Positions 1-8,205 of a DNA stretch of 64,000 nt are shown here, in pieces. How positions within the stretch are numbered: the stretch's first letter is position 1; each line of letters opens with the position of its first letter. The translations under genes were made by a program, and so were the position numbers. The stretch covers positions 8,957,501-9,021,500 of the forward strand of contig NZ_CP116413.1 of NCBI RefSeq assembly GCF_030064675.1, read 5' to 3'. The notes below the pieces were generated by a model, which saw only the letters and a program-made list of their open reading frames with translations, did not search any database and was not told where the DNA came from. Source of the DNA: Crossiella sp. CA-258035. Its GTDB lineage: Bacteria; Actinomycetota; Actinomycetes; Mycobacteriales; Pseudonocardiaceae.

Positions 1-266
1 ATCGCCACCCCGGCGCTGCCGCCGTTGAGCTGGATCTCCCCGATGCCGCTGATCTTGACCTTGCTCGCCTTCTCCGGCGCGCAGTCGGTGCCGATCATGA
101 CCCTGGCCGGCAGGTGGAAGGTGCTGCCCGCGCCGAACGAGGTCTTCCCGGCTTCGAAGTCCACGGTGTAGGGGTTGGTGCCAGGCTGGGCCAGGGCGGC
201 GGGTGCGGCGAGCAGTGTGGCGCCCGCGGCGAGGGCGAGGGTGGCTAGGGCGGACTTGGTCTGCAT
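1..266 (-). CDS. Secreted protein, C-terminus cut by window edge
   Basis: An N-terminal fragment of 88 residues is visible. It opens with a classical Sec signal peptide: MQTK, a hydrophobic core rich in Ala and Leu, and an ALA-Q cleavage site near residue 27. The mature part (QPGTNPYTVDFEAGKTSFGA and onward) is polar and looks beta-rich, with a single cysteine in GTDCAPEKA. GGGGAG lies 8 bases before the ATG, which fixes the start. I do not recognise the family, and the function is unknown. It is divergent from the methyltransferase that follows. Confidence 0.7.
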   Translation of the reverse strand, partial: MQTKSALATLALAAGATLLAAPAALAQPGTNPYTVDFEAGKTSFGAGSTFHLPARVMIGTDCAPEKASKVKISGIGEIQLNGGSAGVA

Positions 267-366
267 GGCGAGTCTCCCCGAACTGGTCTTGCCACGGTTG
301 GTGACTTCTACACGTTGATCGCGACCTATCCGGTTGCCTGTTCACCGAAGAAAGTCAGGGGGAGCT

Positions 367-1104
367 GTGCTCAACAACTACGACGCCGACACCGCGGCCG
401 CCTACCGCCGGGCCAGGGAGATCCCCAGGGACGGGCTGACCCACTGGCGGGCGGCCATCGAGCGGCACCTCGGGCCGACCGCGGACTCGGTGCTGCTCGA
501 CCTCGGCGCGGGCACCGGGATGTTCGCCACCGCGCTGGCCGACTGGTTCGGCGCGCGGGTGCTCGCGGTCGAGCCGTCGGCGGACATGCGGGCGCACATC
601 CCGGCGCATCCGCTGCTGGACGTGCGCGCGGGGGACGCGCTGGCCATCCCGGCGGAGCCCGGCTCGCTGGACGGGGCCTGGCTGTCCACGGTGATCCACC
701 ACGTGCCGGACCGGGTGGCCGCCGGGCACGAGCTGCGGCGGGTGCTGCGGCCGGGCGCGCCGGTGCTGATCAGGGGGATCTTCCGGGAGCGGCCAATGGA
801 GCTGAACGTGCTCCGCTTCTTCCCGGAGGGCATCAGGGCGCTGGCCGCGTTCCCCACCGTCGAGGAGGTCTGCGCGGAGCTGGGGGCGGCCGGGTTCGAG
901 CGGGTCGGCCTGGAGTCCGTCCCCCAGACAAGTGCACCCGATCTGGGGACAGTGCTGGGCCGGGTTCACCAGAAAGGGGACACCTTGCTGCGCGGGCTCA
1001 CTGCCGAGGAATATGCCGAGGGCTTGGCGCGGCTGCGCGCCGCGGTCGCGGCTGGGGCCAGCGGGCCGGTGGTTGACCGGCTTGACCTGCTGGTTCTCCG
1101 TTAG
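367..1104 (+). CDS. Class I SAM-dependent methyltransferase
   Basis: A 245-aa soluble enzyme with a Rossmann methyltransferase fold. Motif I, LLDLGAGTG, is at residues 43-51 and binds S-adenosylmethionine. An acidic residue at the end of strand 2 (E69, VLAVEPS) should contact the ribose, and GDALAIP near residue 90 matches motif II. HHVPD around 111-115 and the LRRVLRPGAPVLIRG segment are typical of the UbiE/methyltransf_11 group. I chose the GTG at 367 because AGGGGGAGCT lies just upstream; an in-frame ATG at 334 lacks this. The methyl acceptor cannot be inferred. A hairpin follows the stop. Confidence 0.85.
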   Translation: MLNNYDADTAAAYRRAREIPRDGLTHWRAAIERHLGPTADSVLLDLGAGTGMFATALADWFGARVLAVEPSADMRAHIPAHPLLDVRAGDALAIPAEPGSLDGAWLSTVIHHVPDRVAAGHELRRVLRPGAPVLIRGIFRERPMELNVLRFFPEGIRALAAFPTVEEVCAELGAAGFERVGLESVPQTSAPDLGTVLGRVHQKGDTLLRGLTAEEYAEGLARLRAAVAAGASGPVVDRLDLLVLR

Positions 1105-1118
1105 CCGGAAATGGGAAA

Positions 1119-1161
1119 CCCCGCAGTGCTGCCAGGTCGGGGGTCCGACAGCACCGCGGGG
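1119..1161 (+). terminator. Hairpin after the methyltransferase gene
   Basis: Arms of 13 bases (1119-1131 and 1149-1161, one A/C mismatch) flank a 17-base loop that can itself pair. It sits 15 bases beyond the stop codon. There is no clear T-tract, which is common for actinobacterial terminators. Confidence 0.6.
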
Positions 1162-1257
1162 TCATCTGGAACATCGCTACACCACCCAATGGTGTTACAC
1201 CCAATCGGGTAGGTGACGTGGGTCACTTCAGCGATGTCGGTCTAGCTGGGAAAACAA

Positions 1258-1294
1258 CACGGCCCCGACCGGCGGGAGGCAAGTCGGGGCCGTG
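1258..1294 (-). terminator. Rho-independent terminator of the 48-aa gene
   Basis: A perfect 12-bp stem (1258-1269 with 1283-1294) with a 13-base loop. Read on the minus strand it is followed by TTGTTTT, so it is a good terminator for the small gene at 1366-1512. Confidence 0.7.
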
Positions 1295-1365
1295 CGTCTT
1301 CCCCCGTGGGGTCTCGGCGACGGGAGGGCTCGCCCATCGAGGAGGGCGTCCGCGCCGGACCAGGC

Positions 1366-1512
1366 TCAGCGGAGGGAGGTCACCTGAGCGGAAGCGATGG
1401 CCATCAGTTCGTGCCGCATGGCCGGAGTGGCGGCGGCGTCGATCGCGCGGTTCACGGCTCGCCGGGTGCGGGCCTGTGCACGGCGGGACCGGATCTTCGC
1501 GACGAGGTTCAT
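1366..1512 (-). CDS. Small conserved basic actinobacterial protein (48 aa)
   Basis: The product is 48 aa, MNLVAKIRSRRAQARTRRAV and onward, ending in AQVTSLR. It is strongly basic in its first half (nine Arg/Lys in the first 22 residues) and then carries an AIDAAATPAMRHELMAIA helix. Similar short proteins with a TPAMRxEL core occur in many Pseudonocardiaceae and their function is unknown. AAGGGG lies upstream of the ATG, and a strong terminator follows 70 bases after the stop, so it is an independent transcription unit. An ATG 11 bases upstream runs straight into a stop and was not chosen. No domain or catalytic motif is visible. Confidence 0.7.
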   Translation of the reverse strand: MNLVAKIRSRRAQARTRRAVNRAIDAAATPAMRHELMAIASAQVTSLR

Positions 1513-1668
1513 CTGAGTTGCATCCCCTTAGTAAGCATCTCGTTGTCTGTGCCTCAAGTATGCACCACCAAAACCTCAAGCGCACCCGTTTGTCCGGTGA
1601 GTCGGGCCACACGCCGATGATTCATCGGCGAAGCTCGGGCAGTAACCCGTGATTCGTCCGGTGTTCAC

Positions 1669-2862
1669 CTAGTCACCGGCGGTCAGCAGGAAGCGGCCGA
1701 AGTGCGGCACGGTGAAGGCGATCCGGCCCCGTTCGGCGGAGTAGACCAGGCCCTTCTTGATCAGTGAGTCACGCGCGGGGGACAGCGAGGACGGCTTGCG
1801 GCCGAGCTGCTCGGCCAGGTGCGCGGTGCCGACCGGCTCGTCCCGGCCCGCGCTGAGCACCGCCATGCCGTGCAGGTACTCCCGCTCGGCCGGGGTGGCC
1901 CGCTCGTACCGGGAGCCGAAGAAGCCCACCGCCAGCTCGCCCGCGGCCTCCGGTTCGGCCACCGCGACGTCCTCGGCGGTGATCGGATCGCCGGGCGCGG
2001 CGTCCCAGGCGGCCTTGGCGTATGCCTGCACGAAGTACGGGTAGCCGCCGCTGGCCTCGAACAACGCGGCCAGCGCCGCCGGGGCGATGCCCGCCTCCTC
2101 ACGCTCGATCGGCGCGGTCACCGCGCGGTCGTGCTCGGCCCGGTCCAGCCGGTCGATCTTGACGTAGCGGAACAGCCGCTCGGAGTAGGACTTGCTGGCC
2201 GAGAGCACCGCGGGCAGGTGCGGCAGCCCCGCGCCGACCACCACCAGCGGCGCGCCGGACTGGGACAGCTCGTGGCAGGCCGCGCACAGCGCCGAGACGT
2301 CCTCCGGCGGCACGTCCTGCATCTCGTCGATGAGCAGCGCGACCCCGGTGCCCACGTCCGCGGCCAGCTCGGCCACGTCGGTGAACAGCTCCACCAGGTC
2401 GATCTCGATGTCGCCGGAGTCGGCCCGGCCGGTGACCGTCGGCACGTCGATGCCGGGCTGCCAGCGGTCCCGCAGCTTCGCGCCCTCCGGGGTGGCCCGC
2501 AGCGCGAACGCCTTGAGCACACCGAGCACGTGCTCCACCCGGTCCGGCGCCCGGTGCCGGACCGCGAGGTCGCGCACCGCCCGGTGCAGCGCGGCCGAGA
2601 GCGGGCGGCGCAGGCCGGAGTCCGGCCGGGCCTCGATCTTGCCCGCGCCCCAGCCGCGCCGGATGGCCATCGAGCGCAGCTCGCCGAGCAGCACGGTCTT
2701 GCCCACCCCGCGCAGCCCGGTGAGCACCAGGCTGCGTTCCGGGCGGCCGCGGGCGATGCGTTCGAGCACCACCTCGAACGCGCCGACCTCCCGGTCCCGT
2801 CCGGCGAGCTCGGGCGGCCGCTGGCCTGCCCCTGGGGCGAAGGGATTGCGCACCGGGTCCAC
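1669..2862 (-). CDS. Orc1/Cdc6-like AAA ATPase with C-terminal winged helix
   Basis: A 397-aa P-loop NTPase. Walker A is GLRGVGKT (residues 49-56) and Walker B is VALLIDE (174-180, D179/E180). The N-terminus ELAGRDREVGAFEVVLERI is typical of AAA proteins related to the MalT/Orc1 group. The last 75 residues (TPAEREYLHGMAVL, then HLAEQLGRKPSSLSPARDSL) form a probable winged-helix DNA-binding domain. The GTG start at 2862 is the most upstream credible one. It is divergent from the permease gene and stands alone. Similar proteins are annotated only as ATP-binding proteins. A role as a regulator or a mobile-element relic is equally possible. Confidence 0.8.
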   Translation of the reverse strand: MDPVRNPFAPGAGQRPPELAGRDREVGAFEVVLERIARGRPERSLVLTGLRGVGKTVLLGELRSMAIRRGWGAGKIEARPDSGLRRPLSAALHRAVRDLAVRHRAPDRVEHVLGVLKAFALRATPEGAKLRDRWQPGIDVPTVTGRADSGDIEIDLVELFTDVAELAADVGTGVALLIDEMQDVPPEDVSALCAACHELSQSGAPLVVVGAGLPHLPAVLSASKSYSERLFRYVKIDRLDRAEHDRAVTAPIEREEAGIAPAALAALFEASGGYPYFVQAYAKAAWDAAPGDPITAEDVAVAEPEAAGELAVGFFGSRYERATPAEREYLHGMAVLSAGRDEPVGTAHLAEQLGRKPSSLSPARDSLIKKGLVYSAERGRIAFTVPHFGRFLLTAGD

Positions 2863-3005
2863 GATTTCGACCGTATCGGCGTTTCTAGGTCATCTCCGAT
2901 AGTGCGGCAGAAAGCGCTGACCGCGTGTCGGGGCCGTCAAGATCGGACCGGGCGGGCTCAGGATCGCGTCAACAAGGTGCGGACCGGCGCGGGCCGGGCC
3001 GCACA

Positions 3006-4793
3006 GTGCCGCCTGTGCTGACCCTGACTCGCTCCGGAACCGGTGAGAACCGGCACCGGCTGACCGCCACCACCGGCGTGGCCGCCCTCGGCCTGGACGC
3101 GCTCGCCTCGGTGTCCTACGGCCCGCAGGCCATCGTGCTCGCGCTGGCCGCGGCCGGGGCGACCGGCATCGGCTGGACACTGCCGGTGACCGGCGCGATC
3201 GTGCTGCTGCTGGTGGTGCTGGTAGCCGCGTACCGGCAGGTGGTGCACGCCTACCCGGACGGCGGCGGCGCGTACACGGTGGCCCGGCGCAACCTGGGCG
3301 AGGGCGCCGGCCTGGTCGCGGCGGCCTCGCTGATCGTGGACTACGTGCTCAACGCGGCGGTGGCCACCGCGGCCGGCGTGGCCGCGCTGACCTCGGCGGT
3401 GCCGGAGCTGCTGCCCTGGACCACCGAGCTGTGCCTGGCCGTGCTCGTGCTGGTGACCGCGGTGAACCTGCGCGGGGTGGCCGCGAGCGCCCGCGCCTTC
3501 GCCGCGCCGACCGCGCTGTTCGTGCTCGCGGTGCTGGCGGTGATCGCGATCGGCCTGCTGCGCGGGGCGCCGCTGAACCCGCTGCCGGATCCGGCCCCGG
3601 CGCCGACCACCGCGGCGGTCGGCGTGCTGCTGGTGCTCTCCGCCTTCGCCAACGGCTGCGCCTCGCTGACCGGGATCGAGGCCATCGCCAACGCCACCCC
3701 GTCCTTCCGCAGTCCGCGACCGGTGCGGGCGGCCCGCGCGCAGGCCCTGCTCGGGCTGCTGCTCGGGGTCATGCTGCTCGGGCTGGCCGCGCTGGTCGAG
3801 CTGTTCGACCTGCGGCCGGTCGAGGGCCGGACCGTGCTGTCGTTGCTGGTGGAAGGCGCGGTCGGGGACGGCGCGGTGTACCTGGTCGTGCAGTTCACCA
3901 CCGTGGTGCTGCTGGCGTTGTCGGCCAACACCTCCTTCGGCGGCTTGCCGGTGCTGGCCGCCCGGCTGGCCGCCGACCACTACCTGCCGCACGCCTTCGG
4001 GCTGCGCGCGGACCGGCTGGTGCACCGGATCGGCGTGCTGGTGCTGGCCGGGCTGGCCGCGGCGCTGATCGTCGGCTCCGGCGGTCAGCTGGACGTGCTG
4101 GTGCCGATGTTCACCATCGGTGTGTTCGTCGGGTTCGCGCTGTGCCAGGCCGGGATGGTGCGGCACTGGCTGACCAGGGGCGAACGCGGCCGGCGGCTGG
4201 CGCTCAACCTGGTGGGCGCGGTGCTCAGCGCGGTGGCCGCGGTGGTGGTGACCATCGTGAAGTTCGCCGAGGGCGCCTGGCTGGTGGTGCTGGTGCTGCC
4301 GCTGCTGGTGTTCGCGCTGCGCCGGGTGCACCGGGCGTACGCGATGCTCGGGCGGCAGCTCGGTGTTGGCTCGCTGCCGGAGCTGCCGAAGCCGCACAGC
4401 ACGCTGGTGGTGGTGCCGGTGGCCGGGCTCTCGGTGCTCACCTCGCACTGCCTGTCGACCGCGTTGTCCTTGGGGCACAAGGTGGTCGCGGTGCACGTGG
4501 GCGGTGGCGGGCAGCCGCCGGAACAGCAGCGGACGCTGGCCGCGGACTGGACCGCCTGGCACCCGGACGTGCCGCTGATGCTGCTGGAGCGCTCGCGGGG
4601 CGGGCTCGGGGCCAGCATCGCGGCCTACGTGCGCGGGCTGCCGGAGCAGCAGGTGGTGGTGCTGATCGGCGAGCTGCGGCCGCGGCGGGCGTGGATCCGG
4701 TTGCTGCTCAACGGACAGGGCGGCGGGATCGCCCGCGCGGTGCGGGGCCGCAGCCAGGCGGTGGTGTGCCGGTTGCACTACCGTCTGCCTTGA
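3006..4793 (+). CDS. APC-superfamily permease, KimA (YdaO)-like potassium transporter
   Basis: About 595 aa. HRLTATTGVAALGLDALASV near the N-terminus, SVSYGPQAIVLAL and the YPDGGGAYTVARRNLG signature are those of the KimA/YdaO branch of APC transporters, which import potassium with protons. Roughly twelve hydrophobic segments span residues 20-440. The C-terminal 150 residues are soluble (from PKPHSTLVVVPVAGLS) and match the cytosolic domain of this family. The start is uncertain: GTG codons at 2925, 3006 and 3015 are in frame and none has a good ribosome site. No c-di-AMP riboswitch is evident upstream. An amino-acid permease function is the alternative. Confidence 0.8.
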   Translation: MPPVLTLTRSGTGENRHRLTATTGVAALGLDALASVSYGPQAIVLALAAAGATGIGWTLPVTGAIVLLLVVLVAAYRQVVHAYPDGGGAYTVARRNLGEGAGLVAAASLIVDYVLNAAVATAAGVAALTSAVPELLPWTTELCLAVLVLVTAVNLRGVAASARAFAAPTALFVLAVLAVIAIGLLRGAPLNPLPDPAPAPTTAAVGVLLVLSAFANGCASLTGIEAIANATPSFRSPRPVRAARAQALLGLLLGVMLLGLAALVELFDLRPVEGRTVLSLLVEGAVGDGAVYLVVQFTTVVLLALSANTSFGGLPVLAARLAADHYLPHAFGLRADRLVHRIGVLVLAGLAAALIVGSGGQLDVLVPMFTIGVFVGFALCQAGMVRHWLTRGERGRRLALNLVGAVLSAVAAVVVTIVKFAEGAWLVVLVLPLLVFALRRVHRAYAMLGRQLGVGSLPELPKPHSTLVVVPVAGLSVLTSHCLSTALSLGHKVVAVHVGGGGQPPEQQRTLAADWTAWHPDVPLMLLERSRGGLGASIAAYVRGLPEQQVVVLIGELRPRRAWIRLLLNGQGGGIARAVRGRSQAVVCRLHYRLP

Positions 4794-4803
4794 TCTACCA
4801 CTT

Positions 4804-4821
4804 TCTAGTGGAAAAACTAGA
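4804..4821. promoter_or_regulatory. Short inverted repeat before the SIMPL gene
   Basis: TCTAGT (4804-4809) pairs with ACTAGA (4816-4821) around GGAAAA, in the 85-base gap between the permease and SIMPL genes. It may be a small operator or a weak terminator; there is no other evidence. Confidence 0.25.
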
Positions 4822-4878
4822 GAGCGATATACCTCGCAAGCGTTGCGGGTCCGGCCCAGGGGGAGTTGGCTGGGCGGT

Positions 4879-5493
4879 GTGGCTGAAGTTGTGACGAAGG
4901 GGACCGGAGAAGTCGAGCGGACCGCGGACCGCGCCCAGCTGTGGGTGAGTTTCACCGCGAGCGCGAGCGACCGGAGCGAGGCGGTCGCGCTGCTCGGGCA
5001 GCGGGTGGCCGGGGTCGAACCGCTACTGGAGCAGGACGGCGTCGAGGTGCGTTCGCGGCGGCTGTCCGTGCAGCCGAACTGGCAGGGCGACCGCCAGGTC
5101 GGCGCCAGCGCGGAACAGCACTACCAGCTGCGGGTGGCCGACCGGGCCGCGCTGGAGCAGGTGGTGACCGCGCTGGTCGCGGCCGAGCCGTCCGCGTTGA
5201 ACGGCCCGGACTGGGAACTGAGCGACCAGGCCGAGGCGGTCCAGGAGGCCCAGGTGCTCGCGGTCGCGGACGCCCGCAGGCGCGCGGAGGGCTATGCCAG
5301 CGCGCTGGGCGTGCGCCTCGGCCCGCTGCTGCGGATCAGCGACGGCGAGGACACGCACTACGCGCCGATGGCCCGCGCGGGCGGCTACGCGATGGCCGCG
5401 GAGGGCGGCTCGGCGGTGCAGGCGCTGAACCTGGAACCGCAGCCGATCACGGTGACCGCGCGCTGCACCACCACCTGGTCGCTGCTGGACTAG
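4879..5493 (+). CDS. SIMPL domain (DUF541) protein
   Basis: A 204-aa protein opening with VAEVVTKGTGEVERTADRAQ and containing VQEAQVLAVADARRRAEGYA, both characteristic of SIMPL/DUF541 proteins, which form oligomers of unclear function. The usual signal peptide is absent, so this copy is probably cytosolic. The GTG at 4879 was preferred because homologues start at this point; AGGGGGAG lies 13 bases before it. A TTG at 4843 gives a longer frame. The stop codon overlaps the stop of the convergent thiolase gene by the palindrome CTAG. Confidence 0.8.
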   Translation: MAEVVTKGTGEVERTADRAQLWVSFTASASDRSEAVALLGQRVAGVEPLLEQDGVEVRSRRLSVQPNWQGDRQVGASAEQHYQLRVADRAALEQVVTALVAAEPSALNGPDWELSDQAEAVQEAQVLAVADARRRAEGYASALGVRLGPLLRISDGEDTHYAPMARAGGYAMAAEGGSAVQALNLEPQPITVTARCTTTWSLLD

Positions 5494-6770
5494 CGCTCCA
5501 GGATCGCGGTGACGCCCTGGCCGCCCGCGGCGCAGATGGAGATCAGGCCGCGGCCGGATCCCTTGCGCGCCAACAGCTTGGCCAGGGTGGCCACGATCCG
5601 GCCGCCGGTGGCGGCGAACGGGTGGCCGGCGGCCAGCGAGGAGCCGTTGACGTTGAGCTTGGTCCGGTCGATCTCGCCGAGCGGGGCGTCCAGGCCGAGC
5701 TTCTCCTTGCAGAAGCCGGGATCGGTCCAGGCCTTGAGGGTGGCCAGCACCTGGGAGGCGAAGGCCTCGTGGATCTCGTAGTAGTCGAAGTCCTGCAGGG
5801 TGAGCCCGGCGCGGGCGAGCATCCTCGGCACCGCGTAGGCCGGGGCCATCAGCAGGCCCTCGCCGCCGTGCACGAAGTCCACCGCGGCGGTCTCGCAGTG
5901 CGCGAAGTAGGCCAGCGGGCTCAGCCGGTGCGCGGCCGCCCACTCCTCGCTGGCCAGCAGCACCGCGCTGGCGCCGTCGGAGAGCGGGGTGGAGTTGGCC
6001 GCGGTCATGGTCGCGCCCTCGCCCTTGCCGAACACCGGCTTGAGCTTGGCCAGCTTCTCCAGGCTGGAGTCCGGGCGCAGGTTCTGGTCCCGGTCCAGGC
6101 CCTGGAACGGGGTGATCAGGTCGTCGAAGAAGCCGGACTCGTAGGCGCGGGCCAGGTTCTGGTGGCTGGCCACGGTCAGCTCGTCCTGGGCCTCGCGGCT
6201 GATCTCCCACTCCTTGGCGGTGATCGCCGCGTGCTCGCCCATGGACAGGCCGGTGCGCGGTTCGCCGTTGCGCGGGATGTCCGGCACGATGTGCGTGGGC
6301 CGCAGCCTGGTCAGCAGCCGCAGGCGCGCGCCGAGGCTCTTGGCCCGGTTGGCGGCCAGCAGCACCTGGCGGAGGTCCTCGTTGACGCCGATCGGCGCGT
6401 CGCTGGTGGTGTCCACGCCCCCGGCGATGCCCGACTCGATCTGCCCGAGGGCGATCTTGTTGGCCACCAGGATGGCCGCTTCCAGGCCGGTGCCGCAGGC
6501 CTGCTGCACGTCGTAGGCCGGGGTCTCCGGGGCCAACTGGCTGCCCAGCACGGTCTCCCTGGTCAGGTTGAAGTCGCGGCTGTGCTTGAGCACCGCGCCC
6601 GCGGCCACCTCGCCGAGCCGCTCGCCCTGCAGGCCGAACCGGCTGACCAGCCCGTCCAGCGCGGCGGTGAGCATGTCCTGGTTGGATGCCCTGGCGTAGG
6701 GACCGTTGGATCGGGCGAAGGGAATCCGGTTGCCACCCAGGACCGCCACCCGTCGCGTGCTCGCGGACAT
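5490..6770 (-). CDS. Acetyl-CoA C-acyltransferase (thiolase), FadA2/FadI-like
   Basis: A 426-aa thiolase. It catalyses CoA-dependent cleavage of 3-ketoacyl-CoA, or the reverse condensation. The nucleophilic Cys92 lies in VQQACGTGLEAAI, the catalytic His383 in AAGHPFAATGG, and the second Cys413 in ICAAGGQG. The length suits the trifunctional-type FadI class. GGAGG is 6 bases before the ATG. It is divergent from the reductase at 6858, an order also found in mycobacteria (fadA2 next to fabG4 and htdX), which supports a joint role in fatty-acid turnover. The shared intergenic region carries a tandem operator, so repression by a fatty-acid-responsive regulator is likely. Confidence 0.92.
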   Translation of the reverse strand: MSASTRRVAVLGGNRIPFARSNGPYARASNQDMLTAALDGLVSRFGLQGERLGEVAAGAVLKHSRDFNLTRETVLGSQLAPETPAYDVQQACGTGLEAAILVANKIALGQIESGIAGGVDTTSDAPIGVNEDLRQVLLAANRAKSLGARLRLLTRLRPTHIVPDIPRNGEPRTGLSMGEHAAITAKEWEISREAQDELTVASHQNLARAYESGFFDDLITPFQGLDRDQNLRPDSSLEKLAKLKPVFGKGEGATMTAANSTPLSDGASAVLLASEEWAAAHRLSPLAYFAHCETAAVDFVHGGEGLLMAPAYAVPRMLARAGLTLQDFDYYEIHEAFASQVLATLKAWTDPGFCKEKLGLDAPLGEIDRTKLNVNGSSLAAGHPFAATGGRIVATLAKLLARKGSGRGLISICAAGGQGVTAILER

Positions 6771-6817
6771 CGCGCCTCCTCCGCAGTGCTTGGTGCTGCT
6801 ACCGTAGCGAAGATAAC

Positions 6818-6847
6818 CTACTGACGAGTAGTCTTACTGGCGAGTAG
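6818..6847. promoter_or_regulatory. Tandem operator between thiolase and fabG4-like gene
   Basis: CTACTgacgAGTAG (6818-6831) is followed by TTACTggcgAGTAG (6834-6847). The two palindromic elements share TACTGRCGAGTA and are spaced 16 bases apart, in the 87-base divergent region. The layout suits cooperative binding of a TetR-type dimer that controls both directions. The regulator is not encoded next to it. Confidence 0.6.
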
Positions 6848-6857
6848 GGAGTGTCAC

Positions 6858-8204
6858 ATGACCGATCGGTACCAGAAGCTGGCCCGGTCCTCGGTGGGCC
6901 GGATGCTCGTCAAACGGCTCGGCCTGCCCAACCCCGCGCCGCTGCGCCGGTACCAGCCCGGTCAGCCAGTGGTGGACGGGCCGGTGCTGTTCGGCTCGGC
7001 GCCCAAGGGTCGGCTCGGCGACGCGGTGCTGGGCGTGCTCAAGTCGGTGGAGGCCACCGTGCTGACCAGCGCGGCCGAGGGCGACCCCGAGCAGCGCTAC
7101 GCCGCACTGGTCTTCGACGCCACCGGCATCGAGCGCAGCGAGGACCTGCGCGAGCTGTACCGCTTCTTCCACCCGGTGATCCGCCAGCTGGACAGCAACG
7201 GCCGGGTTGTCGTGCTGGGCACCCCGCCCGAGCTGGTGGACTCGCCGCGGCAGTCGGTGGCCCAGCGCGCGCTGGAGGGCTTCACCCGCGCGGCGGGCAA
7301 GGAGGTGCCGCGCGGAGGCACCGCACAGCTGGTCTACGTGGCCCCCGGCGCCGAGGACGGCCTGGCCGCCACGCTGCGGTTCTTCCTCTCCGCCCGCTCG
7401 GCCTACGTCTCCGGGCAGGTGGTCCGGATCGGGACCGCGCCGGTGACCGAGCCCGCGGACTGGGCAAAACCGTTGGCGGGCAAGGTCGCGCTGGTCACCG
7501 GCGCGGCGCGCGGTATCGGCGAGGCCATCGCCGAGGTGCTCAGCCGGGACGGCGCGCACGTGGTGTGCCTGGACATCCCGGCCGCGGGCGAGGACCTGTC
7601 CAAGGTGGCCAACCGGGTGCGCGGCACCGCCATCCAGCTCGACATCACCAGCGCGGACGCGCCCACGAAGCTCGCCGAGCACCTGCGCGAGCGGCACGGC
7701 GGGGTGGACGTCGTGGTGCACAACGCGGGCATCACCAGGGACAAGACGCTGGGCCGGATGGACGACGCGCGCTGGGACTCGGCGGTCGACGTCAACCTCT
7801 CCGCGCAGGAGCGGATCAACGAGGTGCTGTTGCGGGACAACGTGATCCACGACGGCGGACGGCTGATCGGGCTGTCCTCGATCAGCGGCATCGCGGGCAA
7901 CTTCGGCCAGACCAACTACTCGACCTCCAAGGCGGGCGTGATCGGCGTGGTGCAGGCGCTGGCCCCGGCGCTGCGCGAGCGCGGCATCACGGTGAACGCG
8001 GTCGCGCCCGGTTTCATCGAGACCCGGCTCACCTCCGCGATGCCGTTGTTCACCAGGGAAGCCGGTCGCCGGATGAACAGCCTGGCCCAGGGCGGGCTGC
8101 CGGTGGACGTGGCCGAGACCATCGCCTGGCTCGCCAGCCCGGGGTCCGCCGGGGTGACCGGGAACGTGGTCCGGGTCTGCGGCCAGAGCCTGCTCGGAGC
8201 CTGA
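6858..8204 (+). CDS. fabG4: 3-oxoacyl-ACP/CoA reductase, high-molecular-weight FabG4 type
   Basis: 448 aa, about 200 residues longer than ordinary FabG. Residues 1-205 form the flavodoxin-like domain found only in HMwFabG proteins such as mycobacterial FabG4. Residues 206-448 are an SDR reductase: TGAARGIG at 214-221 binds the cofactor, NAG at 289-291, and the Ser-Tyr-Lys catalytic set is around S341-S343, Y354 and K358 (NYSTSKAG). It reduces 3-ketoacyl-CoA/ACP, and FabG4 itself prefers NADH. AGGGAG precedes the ATG. The stop is one base before the GTG of the MaoC gene, so the two are co-transcribed and presumably act on successive steps. Confidence 0.92.
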   Translation: MTDRYQKLARSSVGRMLVKRLGLPNPAPLRRYQPGQPVVDGPVLFGSAPKGRLGDAVLGVLKSVEATVLTSAAEGDPEQRYAALVFDATGIERSEDLRELYRFFHPVIRQLDSNGRVVVLGTPPELVDSPRQSVAQRALEGFTRAAGKEVPRGGTAQLVYVAPGAEDGLAATLRFFLSARSAYVSGQVVRIGTAPVTEPADWAKPLAGKVALVTGAARGIGEAIAEVLSRDGAHVVCLDIPAAGEDLSKVANRVRGTAIQLDITSADAPTKLAEHLRERHGGVDVVVHNAGITRDKTLGRMDDARWDSAVDVNLSAQERINEVLLRDNVIHDGGRLIGLSSISGIAGNFGQTNYSTSKAGVIGVVQALAPALRERGITVNAVAPGFIETRLTSAMPLFTREAGRRMNSLAQGGLPVDVAETIAWLASPGSAGVTGNVVRVCGQSLLGA

Positions 8205-8205
8205 G

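Noticed and set aside
1212-1227. GTGAC-GTG-GGTCAC repeat as an operator
   Set aside because: It lies between two terminators that end convergent transcripts, with no gene start nearby.
2863-3005. c-di-AMP (ydaO) riboswitch before the KimA-like gene
   Set aside because: The short divergent region lacks the conserved paired core expected of that riboswitch; I could not trace one.
2958-4955. 665-codon minus-strand frame opposite the KimA-like gene
   Set aside because: Gln/His/Arg-rich antisense shadow of the permease; no ribosome site.
4941-6824. Very long plus-strand open frame (over 600 codons) running across the SIMPL and thiolase genes
   Set aside because: It is antisense to the thiolase, rich in Gly, Arg, Ala and Gln, and lacks a ribosome site; long shadow frames are normal at this GC content.
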